NCBI GenBank assembly: GCA_029948255.1
Contig: JALIZF010001488.1
Coordinates: 1-64,000 of the forward strand
Length of the DNA: 64,000 nt
Direction of reading: 5' to 3'
DNA from: Telmatactis stephensoni
Lineage: Eukaryota > Cnidaria > Anthozoa > Actiniaria > Isophelliidae
Positions 35,868 through 47,550 of this stretch are shown piece after piece (position 1 is the stretch's first letter; each line of letters begins with the position of its first letter). The notes under the pieces are model-generated. The model saw nothing but the letters and a program-made list of their open reading frames with translations, made no database searches and had not been told where the DNA came from. Both the position numbers and the translations under genes were made by a program.

Positions 35868-36280
35868 GGGCCTGTTTATATGGAGAAAAGTTGTCTCGGG
35901 CACCCGAGCGAGACTGCCCTCCCCACTGAGTTTCTCTGGGCGAGCAAATTTTTCATATATTTCTTTAAAAAATTCAACCTAGCCTTTACATGAAGAATTT
36001 AACTGGCTCGTTTTGGTTAGACGAGACAACTCGGAGGGCGAGATAACTCGTCTCGGCTGGTAGCTAGGGTAACATGAACACATAACTCGCCTTCCCGAGC
36101 TCAAACACGATATACGCGCGCACCCTAATTTTCCAGTCAAAAATGCAGTTGGACTAACTGTGTCCTCGAGAATCAGGTTTTACGAAACTCCATATAAACG
36201 CTCTGTAAATTTGTCTCTGGGAGAGGGGGAGGGCTGTCTCGGGTACCCGAGACAAACTTTCTCCATATAAACAGGGCCTA
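35868..36280. mobile_element. Fold-back element of about 413 bp, AGGGCCTGTTTATATGG ends
   Basis: The left end AGGGCCTGTTTATATGGAG is followed by GTTGTCTCGGG, ACCCGAG and GCCCTCCCC. The right end mirrors all of these blocks in order. The interior contains further CGAGAC/GTCTCG palindromes. A truncated second copy (GGGTCTGTTTACATAGAG then AGTTGTCCC) starts directly after it at 36,282 and fades near 36,350. Confidence 0.8.
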
Positions 36281-36349
36281 AGGGTCTGTTTACATAGAGA
36301 AGTTGTCCCTAGTAGAGGGGTTACCCTACCACCCGAGCTAACTTTACCG

Positions 36350-37781
36350 AGCGTTTACATGGGAAATAAATTCAGGCTTTATTTGCAGTTAAAATAAAAT
36401 AACATGGCATATGAAATGTTATATTAATGTATTTTGTAATTATCTTTGCCAAAGATCGTATTTTTTGAGTCTCAAACTAAAATGTGTAACTAATCGTTAA
36501 ACTGCCATATAATGAGCTTGGGCTGCCTGTGGTTTTTGCGCTACTTTACTCAAACGCAGTTGCAAAATTAGAAAAAAAATATTAGGCAAATTCCTAGGCT
36601 GACATCACCTCATTTGCATTTTCTGATTATGCTTATAACTCAAGAAGTAGACATCCTCATTCACGAATCGGTTAAACTATCCAGCTTTTCAATTATGAAA
36701 GAAATGATTATTGAAATTTCAATTAGGGGTTATGGGCATTTTAAGAAGGAGTACCTACCATTGCAAAACGAAACGCACTGACGATGATAACAGGACTTGT
36801 TTTCCGCATATATAAATTCTAAGCTTTGTTTACAAAAATGTAACAATTACATTTTCAGTTTAGCCTGGATTACCTGTGATTATAGTTATCAGTCACATGT
36901 TTGACATGACTGTGAGCATGTAGTTCATAAAAAATAAGCAATCTCGACAGTTTTTATGTTTTATTAACATAAATACAAGTACCTTTAGTGGAAGAAGAGA
37001 AATGCAAAATAAGCGCTGAGTCAACGAACCGCTCCAGTCTATATCGAACTTATCTTATACCTTCGTCCAAGAACTCCGGCTCTATATCGAACTTTATGAT
37101 AGGCCGGAATAGGGAAAACCAAAAAATCGGCTATTTAGGTGACTGTGTACGAGCTAAGAGATAAGACAGCTCAAAGTAAAAGGGGATAATTGGTTGCTAT
37201 CAGTTACAAAAATATGCAGAATTGAACTCTACTTTTTTAAAGAAGAAAGTAAATCACCCATTCTACCTTTATGCTTGTTTTTAGTCTCCATTTAATAAAA
37301 TTTGAATTTCACAATACTTCATGACTTGCAGCCTTTTTCATTAAATATGACATCATTATCTGGGTAAAATTGCTTCTATCGGTCTAGCACGTCCAAAAAC
37401 CGCAAGATTCTACCAGCTATCTGTAAACTGATGTTTTTAAACAAACGAGTCAATTCAGAAACCACACACACGAGAAACTTGCGTCCTTCAGCAAAACTAG
37501 ATGTTGTCCAATTTAGTTTTTGAACTTGATAGGTAATAAAAGTAATAAAATCCTGATATTTTGTTCAAGACAACTCTGATTCGCCATTCTTCTTGCTGTA
37601 ATGAGGTTTTTCTGAGAATAAAAAGCATAAATTATGCCATAAATTATTTATAGTATCTATTTGCAGAAGCCAGAATTAGGACAGCCATCATATGGTGAAC
37701 CGTCTGTTTGAAATAAACACAAGACCCCCTAAAATAATTCCAGTGATTTAACTTTCTTTTTAGCGACAACTGGACGCTGAA
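36350..37781. other. Intergenic stretch upstream of the calmodulin-like gene
   Basis: No ORF or RNA gene supported. A TTTTAG acceptor at 37,762 suggests that a 5-prime UTR exon lies upstream, but I could not place it. Confidence 0.4.
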
Positions 37782-40700
37782 ATGCCAGACTTAAAGACCC
37801 CAGAGGTAACTATTTCTTTTTTCTAGTTGTGGCTTCTTCAGATTATCCTTAAGTCATAGAAAAACATGCTTAAAAGCAATGTGAAATACAGTGGTCCAGG
37901 GGGAATTTTGAAAATTCATATGCAAGCAGGTTTGTCCACTCATTTATTTTATTTTATTTTTATTCAACGAACAGGAACACAAGTTATCGGAGGAGAAAGT
38001 AGCAGGTTAGCTTATGAAATGTTTGAATTTAAAACTGCTTTCAAAATTCTGACAGTATTGAAGCAGGAAATAATATTATTTGTCTCCTTGCTAGATCTTA
38101 AATAGACAATTCCTTAAAGTCAAAATAGACTTGATAGGATGACTTTAGTCGGGTATTTTAATCAGATATCAAAAGAAGAACCGACTATTGCGCGAATAAG
38201 TTCACGTTACTGAATTTACCAAACGAGTTTGGTACACGCAAACAAGTTGAATATAAAACACTTTTAACAGTTAAAGATAATGATGTTTACACAAAAACAT
38301 TTTATTTTTAAAAAGCGTTTGATTAAAAGTTCTTCTAAAAACTGTTTTTAGAGGAGTTTAGATCATAGAAATAAAGAATTTTGGCAAATGCGAGATGTTG
38401 TGTATATTTACAATAAGCTGAAATCACCTGCCGTACGTTGTCAGCTACGTGCACAGAAGTCTAAGTATTAACTATACTATATGCAGAGTCGGACAGGATT
38501 GTATAAATTATAAATTCGAGCGTCGAGCACGGTGCCGATAGAGCACAGTATATGCAAATAAAACTGAGAGAGCATCACAGTTTTATTTATCTTAAGTTTA
38601 CACAAGATCTTTTGTGATCAACTCAGAATGACAATCTTCCATTTAGATTGTTGTCAAGGGTTACGGCTTAGGAGAAACTCTGTTGCGGATTTTAATTTTG
38701 CTTTCAACTTTAGGAAGGACATGATTTTTCATTCACAGAAAACAATGTCAGAAGAAAAAGTTATATAATGAAGTCAGATAATATTTCCATTGCTATCTAG
38801 TGTTTTTTTCGGTGTAATTTTTGTGCGAAACCGGGTTGAAAAATAAAATAACTTTTTCATTGTACCTATCATTATGAATATTCTTTGGTTGTTTTGTATT
38901 CTCATTTGCTAACAGTTAATATAATCTTGCTTCCTTTCTTTTGTGATCTTTATTGATTTATTTTATTGTTTCCCGGCTGGGAATGTCAAATTTAAGTTAC
39001 AGATATCAGGATTTCGAATCTGACTACAAACCGTTCACATGACTTTGACTGATTATCGCGTCACTCTCACCAACAAGACATTATTTTGTTCCCAATTAAA
39101 CAATTATTCCTCTTTTAGACTTTCAACCATTTCATCGATGGATAATGTCAGGTTGAAATGAAATGTCAATATATATCTTAACACTGAAGCAATAGAAGAT
39201 TTAAAGATTAAAATAAGACCACAAAAGACACAAAATTCTGTTTTTTATCAGACATTATCTTACCTAAGTAGTGACTATTGTTTTTCACTTGTTCAACAAG
39301 TGAAAAACAATGAGTCACTAGTTAGGTAATATAAGATAAAGTTCAGCGGTAATGCACACGAATGTAGAATCGAAACGTGGCATTTACGACTCGTGATTTC
39401 ATAGTAAAAATGAAAATTCAGCTAAATTATAACCTTCAGGCCGAACTGAAAAGAGAAAAATAATAACTTGACGTTCGTCGTTATATATTATTTTGTCTTT
39501 TTTACTTTATTTTGTTTTATCGGAAATTTTACAAGCCATGCCAAAAGAGCTATGAGATGATTTTCAGGAAAATATCATCAATTAAATTCACGTCGAGTAT
39601 AAAATTTTTACAATTCTTCTGTAACTACTTAACGCCAGTGGCTGATATATTTTACTATATGTACAGTTTTCTATTTGTAAGCACTTTGAAAACACTATTT
39701 TAAACAAGTTTTTATTCTCTCTTGTATATTAATCAACCTTTTTTTTTTGCCAAAGTTGAAAGTTACAGGATTTCCAAGAGTGCCAATCATATAACCAGTT
39801 TCACGAAACCTCAGTTTCGTGCGCGCACGTGACTTTGACACTTCGAAGGCAAACTGCATGTTTTATCACCTAACAAGCATGCAGTCCCAAATTCAATTAA
39901 GACTCCGAAAGAGGCCGAAAAAAGAAAAGATATTTTTTTTAGTATAATCGGAATGCGAAACAAATAATAGAAATTAAAAGATTCAGAATGTCTTTATCGA
40001 TACACTTATTTCAAAATCGTTTTGCGGTTCAAATAAAATTAAAAGCGTCAAATTAAGTCCAAACCGAAATGAATGCTGGTTTTATGTTGGCAATCAAATC
40101 ACTTGTTTCTATAGAACTAATTACAAAATAGGGGCATTTTTACATGATTGTTAGAATATCGCACTAAATTCTGTAGAAAAAGTGAAACATTATAAGCACA
40201 AAACCAGCATTCAATTCGGTCTTGCCTTGACGCTTGTTGCTTTGAACCACGACAATGTTTTTTGAAATAAGTTATGAGTATGATTTGTTTATCAACTGTC
40301 TCACTGGTTTATAGAATGCCAAAGGTGTTCACAGTTAACGTTTCATTGCTTTTCAAAGACATTGACGTAAAATAAAATTGTTAGACCAAACGTGAAAAGA
40401 AAAATAATTTTTGGACCAAATAATTAATGCGTGACACAAATCTCAATTTCTGGCAACAAAACAATGCAACAATTTTGCCAGTATTAAGCTTCAAAGAGCT
40501 TCCAACAATTGGGCCACCTGCATCAATTATTCACCATTCAATGACAAGAAAACACAAAATTGAATTTCAAATTTTGTTTTCTACTTGACAGAACTACAAG
40601 AAGCTTTCTGTTTGTTCGATAAAGATGGCGGCGGAAGCATCTCGCAATGCGAGCTGGGTGAAGTCATGAAATCTCTAGGACTCAGTCCCACGCAGCAAGA

Positions 40701-42775
40701 ACTCATTGATATGATTGCAGAAGTCGATGAAGATGGTAAGAAACTAAAGGCGCTGTTACACGCTGAAACGTTCCTTTGAAACTTGCCTCAATCGCCGTTG
40801 CGAGACAAGTTTGATTCACAACGCATTGCATCAGTCGTGTAACATGGTCATTTAGCTGAAACTTTCCCCGGTTCGGTTTCACGAAGACGGTTTCACGCCG
40901 AAAAGTAGGACTGCTTTCTACTCCTGCAAGAGAAACTTGAGCAAGTTTCAAGACGAAATTTCAGCGTGTAACACACCTTACGAAAATCGTCTCGCATCGG
41001 CAATTTTGAGTATGTCTGGATTACCGTGGGCGCAGCCTTAAGGTGCTCTGTTACACGCTGAAACTTTTACATGAAACTTGTCTCACGTGCATTTTTTTAC
41101 TATTGTTAGGCCTACCCTCCACACTAAGGGCCTGATTATAAGAAGTGGGCTGGCCCGGTTAACCGGGCTGGTTTGGTTTACCGAGATCTGGGCTTGTCTA
41201 TAAAACACACATAATTCAGTAATTGCTATTACATCATGGGAAACGGGCTAACCCGGCCAAGCCAGTCCTTTTCATACAATCAAGCCCTAAATTATAAAAC
41301 TACGTTCCTCTTTGTCTAAGGTACGAAAATTGTGGAAAAAGACGTATTTTTAAATTTGTCCTGCTAAAATGTATACGTATCCTAGAGAAAATATCTCCGA
41401 TACACAACGCCAATGCAACGTACGTACGGAGCCAGTAAAATGCTAATAAAAGCATTTCACGCATAAGATCACTGTGTGTATGTGTTCGATCATGTCGACC
41501 AACGTTGAGCCCGCCGCACACGATGAGAAACAGTGTAAGGAAATTTCGACGCGAGGCACTTTTCTCACCGTGTGACTCTTTTATTTACCTGCTCTATTTT
41601 TGGCCTCGCGTAGCCAAAGATGAAACGTCTGCGGCGAGAAATCCGGCGTCTGAGCTAAGTGCCTCGCGTGGCAATTTCCTCATGCAGTTTCTCAACGTGT
41701 GCGGTGGCCTTAACAGATACCAATGCACTGTGTCCACGTGCTGTGTCCCCACTTATCTGGATGAATTTAGATCGAAACTATTAGTCCTCTTGTCTACTTT
41801 AAGAAAAGACCGTTCAATTCAGTACTGTGGATAGTAAATTAAAAACAAAGGATAAAGGCGTTTTTGAAACTCATCCGAACCACGGTGTATTTTGTCTTAC
41901 AGTCTTACGGTCCCCCAATCGTCTCGGGGCTGAGTTAATCGTCACTGAACGAGTTTTAGCCGGGGACGAAAACGAGCTGGGGACCGGGTACTAAAATTGC
42001 CGAGTAGGCCTGGGCAAAGCGTTTGGGTAGACAGCTGAGCGAGATATAAACAAAAACACACGCGATGTCGTCTTTGGTGGAAAAAGCTCATTTAAAAGTG
42101 AACATAGCATTCTTGTCCTGGCATGGTCAACATGTAAACGCCGCACCCAAAAATCTTTTAAAACTCGTCCATTGACAATTAAACTCAGCCCGATATGAAA
42201 CGCACTCTTAGAATTGTGTCACATCATCTTAATTCTTCGCCGCTTATTTCCTACTTATCGACCCTCCAGGAAATGGTGAAATCGACTTCAAGGAATTTCT
42301 CCAGATGATGGCCAGTAAGATAAAAGACCAGGACACAGAAGAAGAGATCCGTGGTGCATTTCGTGTGTTCGATAAGGATGGCAATGGATTAATAAGTCAT
42401 AAGGAACTGAAACTTGTTATGACAAGACTAGGTGAGAAACTCACGGACGATGAGGTAGACGAGATGATAAGAGAAGCTGATCTTGATGGCGATGGCATGA
42501 TAAACTATGAAGGTAAGTAGTAATACCCCTTGCTTATGGGGGAAACCCCCGCTCTCCCTCTCACAGGTAGCAAAACCAAGGATGGAGGTAAGTAGTATTA
42601 GCCCTCTCTAGTGAGGAGTAGCCTCCCTCCCGATCCCCCCTCGCAACGGGCGTAGAATGCAGCCAGTTTGATTCCTCGGGAGAATAAGTAGCCTGCTCCC
42701 TATGAGTGTTTTTCTTGTGTTCTAATTAAGTGTCACTTTATCCCTACAGAATTCAAACAACTTATGACTAAATAA
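37782..42775 (+). CDS. Calmodulin-like EF-hand protein, five exons
   Basis: Calcium sensor of the calmodulin family. Exons: 37,782-37,805, 37,975-38,005, 40,592-40,735, 42,270-42,512 and 42,750-42,775; 155 residues, TAA at 42,773. Exon 1 encodes MPDLKTPE and has an in-frame TAG 21 bases upstream, fixing the start. Exon 2 is only 31 nt and encodes [10 protein letters not shown] plus one base, aligning with the N-terminal linker of calmodulin (x-QLTEEQIAE). Exon 3 is 144 nt. Exon 4 (243 nt) equals the sum of the vertebrate 107- and 136-nt exons. Four EF loops are complete: [24 protein letters not shown] (split by intron 3), [12 protein letters not shown] and [12 protein letters not shown] (last codon split by intron 4). 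Each has acidic positions 1, 3 and 12. The divergent N-terminus and substitutions argue for a calmodulin-like paralog rather than calmodulin itself. Confidence 0.9.
39254..39339. repeat. Long near-perfect hairpin in calmodulin-like intron 2
   Basis: The two arms of about 42 bp meet at TTGTTCAACAA with almost no loop. The arms share AGTGACT(C)ATTGTTTTTCAC and TTATCTTA-CCTAA, with only small gaps. No coding content. Confidence 0.85.
40745..40982. mobile_element. MITE with TTACACGCTGAAA ends, intron 3
   Basis: AAAGGCGCTGTTACACGCTG and AAACTTGC-TCAA on the left face TTGAGCAAGTTTCAAGACG and TTTCAGCGTGTAACACACCTT on the right. A truncated second left end starts at about 41,038. Confidence 0.8.
41038..41095. 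mobile_element. Truncated second copy of the TTACACGCTGAAA element
   Basis: TTAAGGTGCTCTGTTACACG then CTGAAAC and GAAACTTGTCTCACG match the left end of the element at 40,745; no right end follows. Confidence 0.6.
41126..41288. mobile_element. MITE with AGGGCCTGATTATAAG ends, intron 3
   Basis: The left part (AAGGGCCTGATTATAAGAAG, TGGCTGG-like words, CCCGGTTAACC) is mirrored by the right part (GGGCTAACCCGGCC, AAGCCAGTCC, ATACAATCAAGCCCT). About 163 bp. Confidence 0.75.
41508..41713. mobile_element. MITE with GCCNCCGCACACG ends, intron 3
   Basis: AGCCCGCCGCACACG, GAGAAAC, AGGAAATT and GCGAGGCACTT on the left are mirrored by AAGTGCCTCGCG, AATTTCCT, GTTTCTC and CGTGTGCGGTGGCCTT on the right. A 109-codon ORF crossing it is incidental. 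Confidence 0.75.
41922..42196. mobile_element. MITE with TCGGGGCTGAGTT ends, intron 3
   Basis: CTCGGGGCTGAGTTAATCGT and ACGAGTTTTAG are mirrored by AAAACTCGT and ATTAAACTCAGCCCGA. It ends about 75 bp before exon 4 of the calmodulin-like gene. A single related end (GGGCTGAGTTCATTAC..ACGAGTTTTAG) lies at about 47,051. Confidence 0.75.
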
Positions 42776-44760
42776 ACCGAAAATTGCCACACGAAGACAT
42801 TGGCATCACCTTCAGTTGAATGTCTTGACTTTTCTGCAATTTGCAGTCTGGGATTAAACTCCTCTAAAGCACCCGACAGCGTGGCTACTCTACACACAGA
42901 CCAAAGTCACTAACAACCAGGTTTTCAATCTCACTGGAAGTGTTCGCATCGCATTTAAAAGTTCAAAATGAATCAGTAACGTTGTACTTTGATATTTCAA
43001 TGTATTCAAAGATTTCATGTAAATATATAACTTGATAACCCAGATTATGATAATCTCTAGCTTCGGCGCATTGCTCTGAAAAGAGAACTTCGGTAGTTTT
43101 TTTTATTATTATTTCTTTTAAAAAGTAACGTTTTCAATTAATGCAAGAAACAAAGTATGTTTAATCTAATCGTTTCTTGCCTCAAAATATTTACAAGGTT
43201 TTTACATAGTGTAATGTGCTTAGATATATTTTGTAAAATAGTCTGGGTAAGTTCGCTCCATTATCGCTTAGATCTTTAGCGGGTATCTTTACGTTAAAGT
43301 CCGCTAAAGCCTTGCGGATACGCAAGCTTCAACGCAATTATTGCTGTTTGAATGTACGTGACATGACACATGATAAACGTTTTGAAAAATAGTACGATGA
43401 TAAAAATTGCAGTACGGATCGTTCAAATCCTTTGCGGATTAATACGATGGCAATTAAATCAAGAGGTTGTAGTACGTACGGCAATTACATGCGTTTACGT
43501 AAAGATACATAGATGGCAATAATAAGTGCGGCAAATTACGTACGTGTTTACGTTATTGCTGTTAATTAATGCGAAACCAATTTCAGATTAAAGGTTCTGA
43601 TGCATGTTTCATAATAATTTTGACATCAATTTCAATTTACTCAACTGCTTGAAGGATCTAAAACAGTTTTGATATTTATATTGTTAGACAATCATTCTAT
43701 AATTAAAATTTTGGGGAACATTTGCATGAATTCCTTAGAATGTTCTTAGATTTTGCTTGCAACTTCATTGGGACTGTAGTATTCATTTTAGCTTTGTAAA
43801 AAGCATATTACACTGAAAATTTTTGCAGTGAAAGAGATTTCAGAGTGCTTCAATGATGTATTCTTAATAGGACGCTATTGCCTTGACGACGTAATGTTGC
43901 TATGGAAACATTGCGGTCAAAAAAGCAAGGGCGCTAATTGAAAACGATTTAACGTAATTGAGAATTGAAATGAATTGTAATTATCTTATTTTTATCGGCA
44001 AGTAATGCTTTTTAATATCATATGTAAATTGTAATATTGGATAAATTAAAACAATAAACTGTTTTGAAGTTTTCAGAGATTTATAAATAACTATCTGTAA
44101 CTAATAAGGTTGTGCATAAATAGATCGATTGTATATATATATATATCATCGTGTGTATTGTTGCGGTACCGATTGATCTACGAGTTTTATTAAGTTTGCT
44201 CTCTTATTAAGTTCGCTCTTCTTGCTCTGCTTACTTTATTACTCTTCAGGTATCTTCTAATCTCTCTAAAAACTATTAACTCTTACAGCTTATTTACCTA
44301 GATATGCTCATTGTTTAAAAGTGAAATACTTTCCTTTTTAGGAATAGAGTTTAAGCTATAAGCAATTGCTGAGAAGGGGAACTCCCTAATTAATATTTAG
44401 TTAGCCTTGAACTTGCGAATGGCAATTACTGAAAAAGGGGGAATTCCCTACTTAAAATCTAGTTAGCCTTAAAATTCAATTACAACTGTGCCGTAAACAG
44501 GAACTAAATTAACTTTCACTATAACGACGTCCACGGTCGACATTGAAAACAGTCCTACAATTATTAACGACTAAACTGTTCAGGACTACAAACTTAGATT
44601 TATGAAATGTTTAAATCAGGCTAACTTTTGCTAAAAGATTATTGAGTTGATATTAAAATGCTTTTGGGCGTGGCATAACAGTATATAAGCCTTCCAAAGC
44701 TGTTCTTTGCAGTGGATAAATTACGTCTGATATAGCCTCTGGAGTTATTCTACTGAAAAA
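42776..44760. other. 3-prime flank of the calmodulin-like gene, no further gene
   Basis: AATAAA-type signals lie at about 42,771 and 44,053; which is used is unknown. Between 43,230 and 43,570 there are scattered TTACGT/ACGTAA and GCGGAT words with partial inverted symmetry, possibly another eroded element. Confidence 0.4.
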
Positions 44761-44779
44761 CTTAAATGGTATCTTCTGG

Positions 44780-45090
44780 CCAAGTCTGAAATCGTTGCGC
44801 GCAATACACGTACCTTTTTTTTTTTTGAGTTCTCTTCCTCAGTGAAACTCGAAGCTTGAGTAATGATACATGAAATCGTGCGTCAAACACATCGATTCAA
44901 CCTAAAACATTATTGCACGCACTGAAATTATTGCGCACATTTGATAAATGACGTTTGTCAACCTCTGAATTATTGAACACATCCATTTTAGCCTCTCAAA
45001 GTGTAATGCGCAATGACATTGTATGTTACCCTGTAAAATTATTGCGCGCATGACAAATATCGTGCGTCAGTCTCTGTAAACAGGGCCGAA
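44780..45090 (+). repeat. Degenerate tandem repeat with ATTGCGCGCA words
   Basis: GAAAT(C/T)(G/A)TTGCGC-(G/A)CA followed by GACAAAT- or GATAAATGACGTTTGTC-like strings and CCTCTGAA recurs about five times at roughly 60-70 bp intervals. Confidence 0.5.
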
Positions 45091-46442
45091 AACGTATCTG
45101 CCATGCATTGTGCGTTTGTCATCTTCTCAAAGAGTACATTGTACATTAAAATTGTTATACGTCCATCACATCGAGTCATCCCATCCTCTTATTCTTGCGG
45201 GCAAATGGAAAGATTACATTTTATGCGACCTCTGAAATGGTTGCACATAATAGTAAAGTCACATGTCATTTCAATTTTGATTATGTCAATTTACATCCCA
45301 TTAGTTGTCAGAAGAACCGCAGCCATTCAATTTGAGCTCGATGTACTCCTTTTAAAAAGCTCTTGAAACTTGACAATACTAATAGTGAAAGATGTTACGT
45401 TTCTACAATTTTTAAATCTGAAATATTGATTCCTCTACATTTTATCTTTTATGGTGCAGTTGCTTTAGCTTGAAAAAGATTAATTAAGTGTAATGGTCCC
45501 TTAAACAGCATGAGCTCATGTTTTCTTAATATTGATCTAGTAATGACATTTTGTAAAATGTCTTGTCTGATCTTGCCAGACACGGGATAACTGATGAACA
45601 CGTAGACATTGTAGTGTGTTCAAACTTGTACTTGTCCGTGTCCGTGTCCGATGTGAAGCTGCAGTGTAACTATAGCGTGCTTATCGTTTTTGCCAAAATT
45701 TCCTTATTTGAAGAAAGTGGCAGACATTCAGTCCCTTCTTTGTTAAAAAGTAGTGTTGGGTATTTGTGACAAACCGGCGAGAGTCCTAAAAGAAGATTTA
45801 TACATCGTATACATGCTAGCCGTACAGTCAATTGTTTAATTTTGAGTTTCTAACATGATTTCATGATCATTGCTGGAAGAATTCAAGGTTTTCAAATACT
45901 TTGTCATGCAATCCCCCTCTCCCCCTCTCATTGTTGAAGCCGAATGGTGGCTGTACAGTTTGCAAGAACATTCACAACCACTACAACATTGTATGGGGAG
46001 GTTGAGGGGTGGGAAGTGTCCTGAGCAACAAAAAAGAGAAGATCCTAAAAGGCCGAAATTAGTCCTAACAGTTATGTCCGAGATTGTAGTCACTTGTATT
46101 TGCTAGTACACACAATAGCTTTTAGGCAAGAGTGTGTACAAACAAATTAAAGTGACGAGTGGGACATCCACGGTATGCCACGAGAAACCACTGTATAACT
46201 ATTTCATCCCATACCATAGAATTAAAATACAGCCAATTACAGAGACAGAAGAGACAGTTGAATATTGCTGAATATGCAACTGCTTTCCTGCTTTCTGATG
46301 GCTGTATTTTCTATAGTGTGGGATAAATCTGAGTCAGACGGAATCGAAAAACGATCAGAAAGCTATTTTTCCATGATTTCTCTGTCAAATCTCGATCTTT
46401 TATCGTGCTCGTCCATCATATGCAATGGAAGAGAAGAATTTT

Positions 46443-47021
46443 TTAACCCAACTTATTTCGAAATGGTTCATGTTTCTCCACCCTACTGTAGAGGACAAAA
46501 ACATCAAAGCACGTTGAACCACTTGACTTCTTGGACCATGAAGGGCCCCCGTCCAGTAAATTATGACTATACCAAACAAAATACTTGTCTCCTCTTCGTA
46601 CAGTCAGCGGTTGAGTCAGGTTTCTAAAGACCAGATATTTAGCTTGGTTTGTTTGGTTTGGTAAGGTATACCATAATTTCCCATCCAGGTCCGGTAGATT
46701 TTGACTTGGAAATACTTTACCACTGTTGTGATCAGTAACGATAAAGTCAAGTCTTTCGTTAGTGCCCTGAGGGCAGTTCGCACAACATCTACATCCCCAG
46801 CGTGCACGACAATGAGGTTCGGTTTTGTCGCAGGTGATTTTGCCACTGTGGTGACCAAGTTTAACGCTGATCACGTCACCAGATGCTGGCATTGCGAATT
46901 TGGCATTACTTGATGTAAGGGTACAAATGGGTCCACTAGTTGTTGCCTTAAGCCACTGAGCTGTCATAAACATATAGAGATATATTAAGTAATATTTAGG
47001 GAGAAGGCGCCAAGAGGACAT
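46443..47021 (-). CDS. Secreted Cys-containing protein, family not recognised
   Basis: A 192-codon ORF, ATG at 47,021 with an in-frame TAG directly before it, TAA at 46,443. Residues 10-26 are hydrophobic and end near KATTSG, which could be a signal peptide. The body has a cysteine cluster (CDKTEPHC, then GCRCCANCP at about 70-83), two NLT/NQT glycosylation sites and a C-terminal half rich in Tyr/Trp/Val that looks like beta structure, ending CFDVFVLY. I do not recognise the domain. The ATG may be incidental: CAG|TGGCTTAAG (near 46,954) would be an acceptor in the same phase as the donor of the PAN exon at 50,175, making this the last exon of that gene. Confidence 0.5.
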   Translation of the reverse strand: MSSWRLLPKYYLIYLYMFMTAQWLKATTSGPICTLTSSNAKFAMPASGDVISVKLGHHSGKITCDKTEPHCRARWGCRCCANCPQGTNERLDFIVTDHNSGKVFPSQNLPDLDGKLWYTLPNQTNQAKYLVFRNLTQPLTVRRGDKYFVWYSHNLLDGGPSWSKKSSGSTCFDVFVLYSRVEKHEPFRNKLG

Positions 47022-47205
47022 CTAAGGTGCGTTTACGTGGGCGATTTCGTGGGCTGAGTTCATTACACGACGAGTTTTAGATCGGAACGAAAATCTTTAT
47101 ATTATTATTCTCAAATTGCAGCTTATTACCAAAAGCAAAGTGCTGTATTGGAATTCAGTAGCCTACTGATTTTTGTAGACATGTGACTAACTGATGGTTA
47201 TCCCT

Positions 47206-47236
47206 GGATAATAATAATATTAATAATAATAAAAAT
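47206..47236 (+). repeat. AAT-rich microsatellite
   Basis: AATAATAAT units with single interruptions. A GATGATGATGCAT array lies further on at about 47,500-47,550. Confidence 0.7.
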
Positions 47237-47499
47237 AAACTTTATTAACGTGTCAATATGATTCTAGCTTACATTTAAGTAAACTAATTGAGGACACCTA
47301 TATCTACTCAAATCAAAAAAATAAAATTAAAATAAAGATTCTCCATATATACCCCACCCCACAACAATATATAATAACATCAAAATAGACTTAATTAAAT
47401 ACTAATAACTTAATTTGTCCAACCCCCCATAACTAATTACTTCTTTAATAAAATACCTTATAAAGTTCTCAACCCCTATTATAGTATTCTTCTATATGT

Positions 47500-47550
47500 C
47501 ATGATGATGATGATGCATGATGATGATGATGCATGATGATGATGATGATA
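47500..47550 (+). repeat. GAT microsatellite
   Basis: Three blocks of GATGATGATG separated by CAT. Confidence 0.9.

Noticed and set aside
37866..38105. 79-aa ORF overlapping the 31-nt exon
   Set aside because: It is in another frame from the calmodulin-like exon and has no domain; it is a shadow.
41505..41834. 109-aa ORF in calmodulin-like intron 3
   Set aside because: It crosses a fold-back MITE and is explained by it.
46265..46627. 120-aa plus-strand ORF with a hydrophobic start
   Set aside because: It overlaps, antisense, the longer Cys-containing minus-strand ORF and has no recognisable domain.
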